Of a DNA stretch of 64,000 bases, positions 33,050-41,056 are shown piece by piece. The first letter of the stretch is position 1; every line of letters begins with the position of its first letter. Source of the DNA: Terrabacter tumescens (GTDB lineage Bacteria; Actinomycetota; Actinomycetes; Actinomycetales; Dermatophilaceae); assembly GCF_014646815.1 (NCBI RefSeq), contig NZ_BMNZ01000005.1:1-64000 (forward strand), read 5' to 3'. The notes beneath the pieces are model-generated. The model was not told the origin of the DNA and ran no database searches. It saw only the letters and a list, made by a program, of their open reading frames with translations. The position numbers and the translations under genes are program-made.

Positions 33050-33913
33050 TCAGTCGCGGCGGACCTCTTCGACGAAACGGTGCGCCGGGACCTCGAGACG
33101 GCGCTTCAGTGCCTGGAAGGTGTTGGCGCTCTCGACGCCGGCCCAGTCCCTCGGCAGCAGCTCGGGGGGCAGGCCGGGGTCGAGGAAGGGCAGCCGCCGC
33201 CACTCCGTGATCGTCCTGACGTAGTCGGCGAAGGCCTCGCCCTCGTTGTCCTTGCGCCGACGGCCGCGCCACGACGCGAGCAGCGGCGCGTGCTGCTCGT
33301 GGAACTGCCGGTAGAGCGAGCTGATCGTCGCGAGGTCCCACCATGAGCCGATCTCCTGCTCGAGGTCACCGAAGCCGAGGTAGTCCGCCCGGAAGAGGTC
33401 GACATAGGCGCCGAGGTCGGCACGCGCGAGGACCTCGCGGGTCTCCTCCTCGAGGTGGGCCGGGGCCACCCACACACCGGCACTCACCGTGCCGTAGCCG
33501 AGCCAGGCGAGACGGGTGCGCAGCAGGTGACGCTTGCGCCGCTCGGACTCCGGCACGGAGAAGATCGCGAGGATCCAGCCGTCGTCCGGCGAGGCGGGGC
33601 GGTGGTCGAAGATCCGCCGGTCGCCACTGTCGAGGATGACCCGGGCCGACGCGGAGAGCGTGTAGCCGGCGCTGCCGTCGATCCGCTCGGCCTCGAGGAT
33701 GTCACGTCGCTTGAGCCGCGAGACGGACGACCGGACGGCGGGCTCGTCGATGCCGAGCTCGGCCATGAGGCGGATGACGGCGCTGACGCTGAGCCAGCCG
33801 CCCACCTCGCGGGCGTAGAGGCCGTAGATGCTGACGATGTAGGCCCGCGGCCGCGCCTGGCCGAGCGTGGGGCCGGCTCCCCCGGCCAGCTCGAGCTGCT
33901 GGTCATCACTCAC
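33050..33913 (-). CDS. PaaX-family transcriptional repressor
   Basis: A 287-residue protein matching the PaaX family throughout. An N-terminal winged helix (about 25-90, SVSAVIRLMAELGIDEPAV then SSVSRLKRRDILEAE) is followed by WILAIFSVPESERRKRHLLR and the middle/C-terminal PaaX domain. PaaX represses phenylacetate degradation genes and is released by phenylacetyl-CoA. Here the divergent neighbour is the 2-aminobenzoate-CoA ligase, so the natural inducer may be 2-aminobenzoyl-CoA. It is the best candidate to bind the TGACG-NN-CGTCA palindromes. The GTG start has only a weak AGG upstream. Family certain; inducer and operator inferred. Confidence 0.9.
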   Translation of the reverse strand: MSDDQQLELAGGAGPTLGQARPRAYIVSIYGLYAREVGGWLSVSAVIRLMAELGIDEPAVRSSVSRLKRRDILEAERIDGSAGYTLSASARVILDSGDRRIFDHRPASPDDGWILAIFSVPESERRKRHLLRTRLAWLGYGTVSAGVWVAPAHLEEETREVLARADLGAYVDLFRADYLGFGDLEQEIGSWWDLATISSLYRQFHEQHAPLLASWRGRRRKDNEGEAFADYVRTITEWRRLPFLDPGLPPELLPRDWAGVESANTFQALKRRLEVPAHRFVEEVRRD

Positions 33914-33964
33914 GATCGCCGAGCCTACTGGTCACCATCGCCCGGCCAGCACCATGCCGAGCCA

Positions 33965-33993
33965 TTGACCCTCGTCACGACGACTGCATACGG
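33965..33993 (+). promoter_or_regulatory. Promoter/operator of the 2-aminobenzoate-CoA ligase
   Basis: TTGACC (33965-33970) and CATACG (33987-33992) are 16 nt apart. TGACC-CT-CGTCA (33966-33977), one mismatch from the island palindrome, covers the -35 box. The -10 ends 8 nt before the ATG at 34001 and there is no ribosome site, so a leaderless mRNA is likely. Confidence 0.6.
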
Positions 33994-34000
33994 TGGCCGG

Positions 34001-35680
34001 ATGGAGCTGGCCCGGTCCGCGCACACCGACACCTTCTGCCGCGACAACCTCCCCCCGCAGCAGCTGTGGCCACAGTTCCGCTTCGACCTGCCCGATGTGC
34101 AGTATCCCGAGCGGCTCAACTGCGCCGTGGAGCTGCTCGACCGGGTCATCGAGCAGCACAGCGCCGACCGTCCGTGCCTTCGGAGTCCCGACGGCACGAT
34201 CTGGACCTACGGCGACCTGTTTGCCCGGGCCAACCAGGTCGCCAACACGCTCGTCATCGACCACGACCTCCAGCCCGGCAACCGGGTGATGCTCCGCGGG
34301 CCCAACAACCTGTGGCTGGCGGCGACGTGGTTCGGCGTGCTCAAGGCAGGGGGCGTCGTGGTGCCGACGATGCCGTTGCTGCGCCCCAAGGAGCTCTCGA
34401 CCATGGGTGAGATCGGCCAGTTCACGCTGGCCGTCTGCGACGCCCGCTTCGTCGACGACCTCGCGGCGTCCGGCATCCCCGACCTCAGGATCATCGAGTA
34501 CGGCGGCGACTCCCCCGACGACCTGACCCGCACGAGCGCCCGGCACGCCGAGACGTTCGACAACGTCGACACCTCCGCCGACGACGTCTCCATGCTCGCC
34601 TTCACCTCCGGCACGACGGGCCGTCCCAAGGCGACGATGCACTTCCACCGCGACGTGCTGGCCAACGCCGACACGTTCAGCAAGCACGTCCTGCGCCCGA
34701 CGATGGACGACGTCTTCACCGGCACCCCGCCCATCGCCTTCACCTTCGGGCTCGGGGGGCTCATCGTCTTCCCGCTGCGCGTGGGGGCCTCCACCCTGCT
34801 CGTGGAGAAGGCGACCCCCGACCAGCTCGCCGACCTCGTCGCCGAGCACGGCGTGACGATCTGCTTCACCGCCCCCACCGCCTATCGGGCGATGATCGCC
34901 TCCGGCAACGTCGACAAGCTGCGCACCCTGCGCCGGGCGGTCTCGGCGGGCGAGCACCTGCCGGTCGCGACGTGGCAGGCCTTCAAGGACGCGACCGGTG
35001 TCGAGCTCATCGACGGAATTGGCTCGACGGAGATGCTGCACATCTTCATCTCCTCGGCCGACGAGGAGATCCGCCCCGGGGCGACCGGCAGGCCGGTCCC
35101 CGGCTACCGCGCCAAGGTCATCGACGTCGACGGCGGCGATGCGCCCGACGGGGAGCCGGGTCGGCTGGCGGTCCAGGGCCCGACCGGCTGCCGCTACCTC
35201 GCCGACGAGCGGCAGACCGTCTACGTCCAGGACGGCTGGAACATCACCGGCGACACCTTCATCCGCGACCGGGACGGCTACTTCTGGTACCAGGCGCGCA
35301 GCGACGACATGATCGTCAGCTCCGGCTACAACATCAGCGGGCCGGAGGTGGAGGAGGCGATCGCCACCCACCCCGACGTGCTCGAGTGCGCCGTCGTCGG
35401 AGCTCCCGACGAGGCCCGCGGCCGCGTCGTCAAGGCGTACATCGTCCTCAAGGGGGGCCTGGACTCCGTGCCGACCGAGGAGGCCCGGGCAGCCAAGGTC
35501 ACGCAGATCCAGGACCATGTCAAGGGAGCCATCGCGCCGTACAAGTACCCGCGCCAGATCGAGTTCCTCCCGGCGCTGCCCCGCACGTCGACCGGCAAGG
35601 TGCAGCGCTTCCGACTGCGACGCAGCGCAGCTGCCGAGTCCGCGCCCGGGACCCCCGACACGCCGCTCAGAGGGGCATGA
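34001..35680 (+). CDS. 2-aminobenzoate-CoA ligase-type benzoate-CoA ligase
   Basis: 559 residues of the ANL adenylate-forming superfamily. The ATP loop TSGTTGRPKATMHFHRD is near residue 200, and the hinge/core motif GDTFIRDRDGYFWYQARSDDM near 415. The C-terminal catalytic lysine is in RTSTGKVQRFRLR (about 530). The N-terminus (HTDTFCRDNLPPQQLWPQF) is typical of AbmG-type 2-aminobenzoate-CoA ligases and related benzoate-CoA ligases. It converts anthranilate, ATP and CoA to 2-aminobenzoyl-CoA, the committed step. It diverges from the PaaX-type gene and carries the island palindrome over its -35 box. The 3' end overlaps the convergent SDR by 14 nt. Benzoate or hydroxybenzoates are possible side substrates. 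Confidence 0.87.
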   Translation: MELARSAHTDTFCRDNLPPQQLWPQFRFDLPDVQYPERLNCAVELLDRVIEQHSADRPCLRSPDGTIWTYGDLFARANQVANTLVIDHDLQPGNRVMLRGPNNLWLAATWFGVLKAGGVVVPTMPLLRPKELSTMGEIGQFTLAVCDARFVDDLAASGIPDLRIIEYGGDSPDDLTRTSARHAETFDNVDTSADDVSMLAFTSGTTGRPKATMHFHRDVLANADTFSKHVLRPTMDDVFTGTPPIAFTFGLGGLIVFPLRVGASTLLVEKATPDQLADLVAEHGVTICFTAPTAYRAMIASGNVDKLRTLRRAVSAGEHLPVATWQAFKDATGVELIDGIGSTEMLHIFISSADEEIRPGATGRPVPGYRAKVIDVDGGDAPDGEPGRLAVQGPTGCRYLADERQTVYVQDGWNITGDTFIRDRDGYFWYQARSDDMIVSSGYNISGPEVEEAIATHPDVLECAVVGAPDEARGRVVKAYIVLKGGLDSVPTEEARAAKVTQIQDHVKGAIAPYKYPRQIEFLPALPRTSTGKVQRFRLRRSAAAESAPGTPDTPLRGA

Positions 35681-36452
35681 AGCGGCCACCGTTGACATCG
35701 AGCACGACGCCGGTGATGTAGGAGGACTCCGCCGAGGCGAGGAAGAGCACCGGGTCGACGATCTCGCGCAGCTCGGGGAAGCGGTCGAGCGGGATGGCGT
35801 CGAGCACCTCCCGCCGCCCCGCCTCCGGCATCTCGTCGTACATCTGCTGCAGCCGCCCGGTGAGGAAGAGGCCCGGCGCCACGGCGTTGACCCGGATGCC
35901 CCGTGGCCCCACCTCCCGCGCGAGACGCCTCGTGAGGCCCACGACGGCGGCCTTGGACGCGGCATACGGCACGCCGGTGACGGGCGACGGCTGCCGCCCG
36001 CCGATTGAGCTGACCGTGACAATGGCACCGCCCCGCTCCATGTGCTCGAGCGCGGCCTGCGCGCAGTAGAAGGTGCCCTTGACGTTGACGTCGACGACGA
36101 GGTCGACGTGCTCCTCGGTGATCTCGTCGAGTCCCTTGGGCGTGCCGAGCGAGCCGCCGGCGAGGGTCACGAGCACGTCGACGCGGCCCAGGTCGCTCAC
36201 GACCCGCGACATGACCTCGGCCACCTCAGCGCGCGAGGCGACGTCAGCGGCATACGCCATCGCCCGCGTGCCGCTCACCGCGCTGATCTCGGAGGCGAGG
36301 CCAGCCGCAGCCTCCTGCAAGGCGGGGACGTCGATCACCGCGACGTCGGCGCCCGCGGCCGCGAAGCCCTCGCACACGGCCCGGCCGATGCCTCCAGCCC
36401 CGCCGGTGACGACGACGGCACTGCTCGCGAACCGACGCTCTCGCGACATCAT
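35667..36452 (-). CDS. Short-chain dehydrogenase/reductase, divergent from the anthranilyl-CoA oxygenase
   Basis: A 261-residue SDR. The cofactor motif is TGGAGGIGRA, the acidic residue VAVIDVP suggests NAD, and the catalytic residues lie in TVSSIGG and YAASK. It ends with GVVLDVNGGRFMPL. Two adjacent ATG codons follow AGGA at the start. It shares a spacer containing an island palindrome with the oxygenase/reductase gene, so the two are probably induced together. Reduction of the 5-oxo group or oxidation of a hydroxyacyl-CoA intermediate fits the context, but substrate is not shown by sequence. Confidence 0.86.
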   Translation of the reverse strand: MMSRERRFASSAVVVTGGAGGIGRAVCEGFAAAGADVAVIDVPALQEAAAGLASEISAVSGTRAMAYAADVASRAEVAEVMSRVVSDLGRVDVLVTLAGGSLGTPKGLDEITEEHVDLVVDVNVKGTFYCAQAALEHMERGGAIVTVSSIGGRQPSPVTGVPYAASKAAVVGLTRRLAREVGPRGIRVNAVAPGLFLTGRLQQMYDEMPEAGRREVLDAIPLDRFPELREIVDPVLFLASAESSYITGVVLDVNGGRFMPL

Positions 36453-36468
36453 TCCTCATTCCGTTCTG

Positions 36469-36496
36469 TTGACGACCGTCCGGAATACAACATAGC
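36469..36496 (+). promoter_or_regulatory. Promoter/operator of the anthranilyl-CoA oxygenase operon
   Basis: TTGACG (36469-36474), a 16-nt spacer and CATAGC (36491-36496) repeat the layout seen at 21961 and 33965. The near-palindrome TGACGACCGTCC (36470-36481, one mismatch) lies on the -35 box. The same region contains the promoter side of the divergent SDR gene. Confidence 0.6.
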
Positions 36497-36546
36497 CTTG
36501 GCTTCGCTCCAGGACAATGACAACGCACGCCCCATCGGAGGTCCAC

Positions 36547-38913
36547 GTGAAGATCGCGGTCATCGGCGGTGGGCCGGGAGGCCTCTACTTCTCGGTCCTC
36601 GCCAAGCAGCTCGACCCCAGCCACGAGATCACCGTCTGGGAGCGGAACGCCCCCGACGACACCTTCGGCTTCGGCGTCGTCTTCTCCGACGAGACGCTCG
36701 GTGGCATCGAGCACGCCGACCCGGCGATCCACGCCGCGATGGAGGCGGAGTTCGCCCGCTGGGACGACATCGACGTGCACTTCCGCGGACAGACGATCAC
36801 CAGCGGGGGACACGGCTTCGCGGCGATGACCCGCAAGCGTCTGCTCGAGCTGCTCCAAGCCCGCGCAGCGGAGCTCGACATCACGGTGCACTTCCGCGCA
36901 GAGGCGCCGGACGCCGACGAGCTCGCCGCGACGCACGACCTCGTCCTCGCCTCCGACGGCCTCAACTCGCTCGTGCGCACCAAGCACTCCGACGAGTTCC
37001 GCCCGACCCTCGACGCGCGCAAGTGCAAATACATGTGGCTCGCGACCGACCTGGTCTTCGACGCGTTCAAGTTCTACATCCTCGAGACGCCGTGGGGCGT
37101 CATGCAGGTGCACGGCTACCCCTACGACGCGACGGGCAGCACCTTCATCATCGAGATGCACGAGGACGTCTGGCGCGCGGCCGGCTTCGCCGACTTCGAC
37201 GACCGACAGTGGAAGCCCGGCGACTCCGACGAGCAGTCGATCGCCAAGGTCCGCGAGATCTGCGGCGAGATCCTCGACGGCTACCAGGTGATGTCCAACA
37301 ACTCGCGCTGGATCACCTTCCGCACCGTGCGCAACGAGCACTGGCGCGCCGGCGAGCGCAACAACATCGTCATCCTCGGCGACGCGGCGCACACCGCGCA
37401 CTTCTCGATCGGCTCGGGCACCAAGCTCGCCATGGAGGACGCCCTCGCCCTCGTGGCCTGCCTGCACGAGCACGACACGCTCGACGCGGCGCTCAGCGCC
37501 TACGAGGCCGAGCGCAAGCCGGTCGTGCTCTCGACCCAGCGCGCCGCTCAGGCCAGCCTGGAGTGGTTCGAGAGCCTGGGTCAGTACGTCGACCAGGATG
37601 CGGAGCAGTTCGCCTTCAACATCATGACCCGCAGCCGCCGCGTCACCCACGACAACCTCAGGGTGCGCGACCCCGAGTTCGTCGACCAGATGGACACGTG
37701 GTTCGCGAAGTCGACGCCCGGCTCCGAGAGCGGCGCGCCGCCGATGTTCCAGCCCTTCCGCCTCGGTGAGCTCGAGCTCGTCAACCGCGTCGTCGTGTCC
37801 CCGATGGACATGTATGCCGCCCACGGTGACGGCGTGCCCACCGACTTCCACCTCGCGCACCTCAGCGGGAAGGCCCTCGGCGGTGCCGGACTCGTCATGA
37901 CCGAGATGGTCTGCACCTCGCCCGAGGGCCGGATCACCCCCGGCTGCACCGGCATCTGGAACGACGAGCAGACCCGGGCGTGGAAGCGCATCGTCGACGT
38001 CGTGCACCACGAGTCGGCGGGCAGGATCGGCATGCAGATCGGTCACTCGGGCCGCAAGGGCTCGACCAGGCTCATGTGGGAGGGCATCGACCAGCCGCTC
38101 GACGTCGGCAACTGGGAGGTCGTCGCGCCCTCGCCGCTGCCCTACAAGGAGGGCGTCAACCAGGTGCCGCGAGAGCTGAGCGCCGCCGACCTGGACGCCG
38201 TCAAGGCGGAGTTCGTCGGTGCTGCGGAGCGGGCCGTCGCGGCGGGCTTCGACCTCCTCGAGCTGCACTGCGCTCACGGCTACCTGCTCTCCTCCTTCAT
38301 CTCGCCCGTGACCAACCAGCGCACCGACGACTACGGCGGCTCCCTCCAGAATCGGCTCCGCTTCCCGCTCGAGGTCTTCGCCGCGATGCGAGAGGTCGTC
38401 CCGGCTGCGACCCCGATGACGGTCCGCATCTCGGCGACGGACTGGGTCGAGGGCGGCATCACGGTCGACGACGCGTGCGAGATCGCCCAAGCCTTCAAGG
38501 ACGCCGGCGCCGCAGCGATCGACGTCTCGACAGGGCAGGTGACCCCCGACGAGCAGCCGGCCTTCGGGCGCAGCTACCAGACACCCTTCTCCGACGCGAT
38601 CCGCAACCGGGTCGGCATCCCGACCATCGCGGTCGGCATCATCAGCTCGTGGGACGACGTCAACTCGATCGTCCTCGCCGGCCGCGCTGACCTGTGCGCC
38701 GTGGGACGAGCGCACCTCTACGACCCCAACTGGACGCTCCACGCGGCCGTCGAGCAGGACTACGACGGCCCGGGCGCGGTCTGGCCGATGCCGTGGCGAG
38801 CCGGAAGGCGCCGGCCCCAGACCGGCCGCTCGGAGCTCGAGAAGCCGCGCCTGCAGCTCGTCCGCGAGGGCGCGCAGGGCAACCGGCACCGCAGGTGGCA
38901 GCCGAATGGCTGA
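36547..38913 (+). CDS. Fused flavin monooxygenase/old-yellow-enzyme reductase (2-aminobenzoyl-CoA monooxygenase/reductase type)
   Basis: 788 residues in two enzymes. Residues 1-390 are a class-A flavin monooxygenase: GGGPGGLYFS at 7-16, then GDAAHTAHFSIGSGTKLAMED near 277. Residues 400-770 are an old yellow enzyme-type FMN reductase, starting FQPFRLGELELVNRVVVSPM, with HCAHGYLLSSFISP and TDDYGGS near 572-595. This fusion matches 2-aminobenzoyl-CoA monooxygenase/reductase of Azoarcus evansii, which hydroxylates and then dearomatises the ring with O2 and NADH to 2-amino-5-oxocyclohex-1-ene-carbonyl-CoA. Databases often name it bifunctional salicylyl-CoA 5-hydroxylase. GTG at 36547 is chosen for its GGAGG; ATG at 36517 is possible. 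Its stop overlaps the next gene by 8 nt. Confidence 0.9.
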   Translation: MKIAVIGGGPGGLYFSVLAKQLDPSHEITVWERNAPDDTFGFGVVFSDETLGGIEHADPAIHAAMEAEFARWDDIDVHFRGQTITSGGHGFAAMTRKRLLELLQARAAELDITVHFRAEAPDADELAATHDLVLASDGLNSLVRTKHSDEFRPTLDARKCKYMWLATDLVFDAFKFYILETPWGVMQVHGYPYDATGSTFIIEMHEDVWRAAGFADFDDRQWKPGDSDEQSIAKVREICGEILDGYQVMSNNSRWITFRTVRNEHWRAGERNNIVILGDAAHTAHFSIGSGTKLAMEDALALVACLHEHDTLDAALSAYEAERKPVVLSTQRAAQASLEWFESLGQYVDQDAEQFAFNIMTRSRRVTHDNLRVRDPEFVDQMDTWFAKSTPGSESGAPPMFQPFRLGELELVNRVVVSPMDMYAAHGDGVPTDFHLAHLSGKALGGAGLVMTEMVCTSPEGRITPGCTGIWNDEQTRAWKRIVDVVHHESAGRIGMQIGHSGRKGSTRLMWEGIDQPLDVGNWEVVAPSPLPYKEGVNQVPRELSAADLDAVKAEFVGAAERAVAAGFDLLELHCAHGYLLSSFISPVTNQRTDDYGGSLQNRLRFPLEVFAAMREVVPAATPMTVRISATDWVEGGITVDDACEIAQAFKDAGAAAIDVSTGQVTPDEQPAFGRSYQTPFSDAIRNRVGIPTIAVGIISSWDDVNSIVLAGRADLCAVGRAHLYDPNWTLHAAVEQDYDGPGAVWPMPWRAGRRRPQTGRSELEKPRLQLVREGAQGNRHRRWQPNG

Positions 38914-41023
38914 TGCGCCACAGCCCTCGGCGGTCCGGGCGCTCTGGGCGGCTCGGGGCGTCGCCGTGGTGGGCGTCAGCGACCGGCCCGGCTCGCTCGG
39001 GCAGCTGCCGGTGCGCTTCCTCGAGCGCTACGGCTACCACGGCCCCGTCGCGATCATCCACCCGTCCGGTGGGCAGGTCATGGGCCTGCCGAGCTACCGC
39101 AGCCTCCGGGCGGCGCCCGGTCCGGTCGACGTCGTCATGGTGCTCGTCGGCTCCGACCGCGTCGAGGCCGTCATCGACGACTGCATCGCCGCAGGCGTCG
39201 GCACGGCGATCATCTGCTCGAGCGGCTTCGCCGAGACCGGAGGGAAGGGCGCCGCGTTGCAGGAGCGCCTCGTCGCGAAGGCCCGCGCAGGCGGCGTGCG
39301 GCTGCTCGGCCCCAACTGCATCGGCACCGTCGGTGTCGCGGCCGGTCAGGTGACCTCCTTCTCGCCGCTCTTCTCCGGTGAGCAGACCGAGCTCGTGCCC
39401 GGCCCCATCGGCTTCGTCTCCCAGAGCGGGGCGCTCGGCTACGGCGCGGTGTCCCTCGCCTTCGAGCGGGGCCTCGGTCTGGGGTGGGTCGTCAACACGG
39501 GCAACGAGGCCGACATCAGCGCGGTCGAGGTCATGGCAGCCATGGCGGACGAGCCGGGGTGCCGCGGCATCCTCGCCTACGCCGAGTCGCTCGGCGACAT
39601 CGCGGCCCTGCGCGCCGTCGTCGAGCGCGGAGTGCCGGTGGCCGTGCTCAAGGCGGGTCGCTCCGACGCCGGGGCCCGGGCCGCGGCCTCGCACACCGGC
39701 GCGCTCGCCGCCGGCGACCGAGTGGTCGGCGCGGCGCTGCGTCAGATCGGTGCCGTGCGGGTCGACGACGTCGACGAGCTGCTCGACGCCGGTGAGGTGA
39801 TGACCTGCCCGCCGCTCGATGGCGGCCGCATCGCCGTCGTGACGACCTCAGGCGGGTCCGGCATCCTCGCGGCCGACGCGCTGGAGGGGCGCGGCCTCTC
39901 CCTCGCCGCCCTCCGCCCCGAGACGACGGCGGACCTCGACGAGATCGTCCCGGCCTTCGGCTCGACCGCCAACCCCGTCGACGTGACGGCATCGGTCATG
40001 AGCAACGGCGCCCTCTTCGACCGCACCCTCGACGCCATCGCCGACGACCCGGGCGTCGACGGCATCCTCGCGTGCTTCTGCGTGCTCACCGGCAAGGACG
40101 TCGACGACGTCGTCAGCTCGCTGTCCCGGGTCGCGCAGCGCAGCGGCAAGCCCGTCGTGGCGGTGCGCACCGGCGCAGACCACCTGGCGCCCCAGGCGAA
40201 CGCGCAGATGCGAGCCGCGGGCATCCCCTGCTACCAGACCCCCGCACGCGCGGTCCGCGCACTCGCCGCGCTGCGCACGTTCAGCCGCGAGCGGCCGTCC
40301 TCGGCGGCGACGGCGCGGGCCGGACTCGAGGAGGCGCTCGACCGCGTGGAGCGGCCCTCTCCCGCCGCGCCGCGGCGGGGAGCCAGCGAGCAGGAGGTCA
40401 AGGACCTGCTTGCTGCGGCAGCCATCCCCGTGCCGGCGGGGCGCTTCGTCGACGGTCCCGAGGACGCTGCTCGCGTGGTCGAGGAGTGCGGCGGCGCTGC
40501 GGTCTTCAAGGCGGTGGTCCCGGGTCTCGTCCACAAGTCCGACGCGGGCGGCGTCGTCGTCGGCGTCACCGCCGACCGGGCAGGGACGGCATACGACCAG
40601 GTGGCCGGTCTCGGTGGCCGGGTGTGGGCCGAGGAGCTCGTCAGCGGCGGCGTCGAGGCTCTCGTGGGCTGCGCTCCGAGCCCCCTCGGACCGGTGCTCA
40701 CCGTCGGCGTGGGCGGCGTGCTGACCGAGCTATTCAACGACGTCGCGCTGCGGCTGCTGCCCGTCACCGCCGACGAGGTGGAGCAGATGGTCGACGAGAC
40801 ACGCCTCGGCACGCTCTTGGCAGGGGTCCGTGGGGCGCCGCGAGCCGACCGTGCGGCCCTCGTCGAGGTCGTATGCCGCCTGGCGGAGCTCGTGGCCTCC
40901 TGGCCGACCGGCTTCGAGCTCGACCTCAACCCCGTCACGGTCCTGGCGGAGGGACGCGGCGTGCGGGTGCTCGACGCGGCCTACGTCGCGCCGGTCACCA
41001 CGGACGCCGCGCATCCCGCCTGA
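38906..41023 (+). CDS. Fused NDP-forming acyl-CoA synthetase
   Basis: 705 residues with alpha and beta parts joined. The order is a CoA-binding Rossmann domain (about 8-130), succinyl-CoA-ligase-like domains with IGFVSQSGALGYG, the phosphohistidine loop ASHTGALAA (about 260), and an ATP-grasp domain from about 495 (EQEVKDLLAAAAIPVPAG, GLVHKSDAGGVVVG). It interconverts acyl-CoA plus ADP and phosphate with acid, CoA and ATP. It could recover ATP from an aryl- or dicarboxylyl-CoA, or activate a ring-cleavage acid. The ATG lies inside the end of the oxygenase gene, so translation is coupled. The substrate is unknown. Confidence 0.87.
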   Translation: MADAPQPSAVRALWAARGVAVVGVSDRPGSLGQLPVRFLERYGYHGPVAIIHPSGGQVMGLPSYRSLRAAPGPVDVVMVLVGSDRVEAVIDDCIAAGVGTAIICSSGFAETGGKGAALQERLVAKARAGGVRLLGPNCIGTVGVAAGQVTSFSPLFSGEQTELVPGPIGFVSQSGALGYGAVSLAFERGLGLGWVVNTGNEADISAVEVMAAMADEPGCRGILAYAESLGDIAALRAVVERGVPVAVLKAGRSDAGARAAASHTGALAAGDRVVGAALRQIGAVRVDDVDELLDAGEVMTCPPLDGGRIAVVTTSGGSGILAADALEGRGLSLAALRPETTADLDEIVPAFGSTANPVDVTASVMSNGALFDRTLDAIADDPGVDGILACFCVLTGKDVDDVVSSLSRVAQRSGKPVVAVRTGADHLAPQANAQMRAAGIPCYQTPARAVRALAALRTFSRERPSSAATARAGLEEALDRVERPSPAAPRRGASEQEVKDLLAAAAIPVPAGRFVDGPEDAARVVEECGGAAVFKAVVPGLVHKSDAGGVVVGVTADRAGTAYDQVAGLGGRVWAEELVSGGVEALVGCAPSPLGPVLTVGVGGVLTELFNDVALRLLPVTADEVEQMVDETRLGTLLAGVRGAPRADRAALVEVVCRLAELVASWPTGFELDLNPVTVLAEGRGVRVLDAAYVAPVTTDAAHPA

Positions 41024-41056
41024 CACCCACCACTCGCACCGAAGGACACGACCCGC

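Noticed and set aside
36244-38889. An 881-codon open frame on the minus strand opposite the oxygenase/reductase gene
   Set aside because: It mirrors the codon structure of the real gene, has Arg/Gly/Val/Asp-biased composition, and matches no family. Such shadows are expected at this G+C content.
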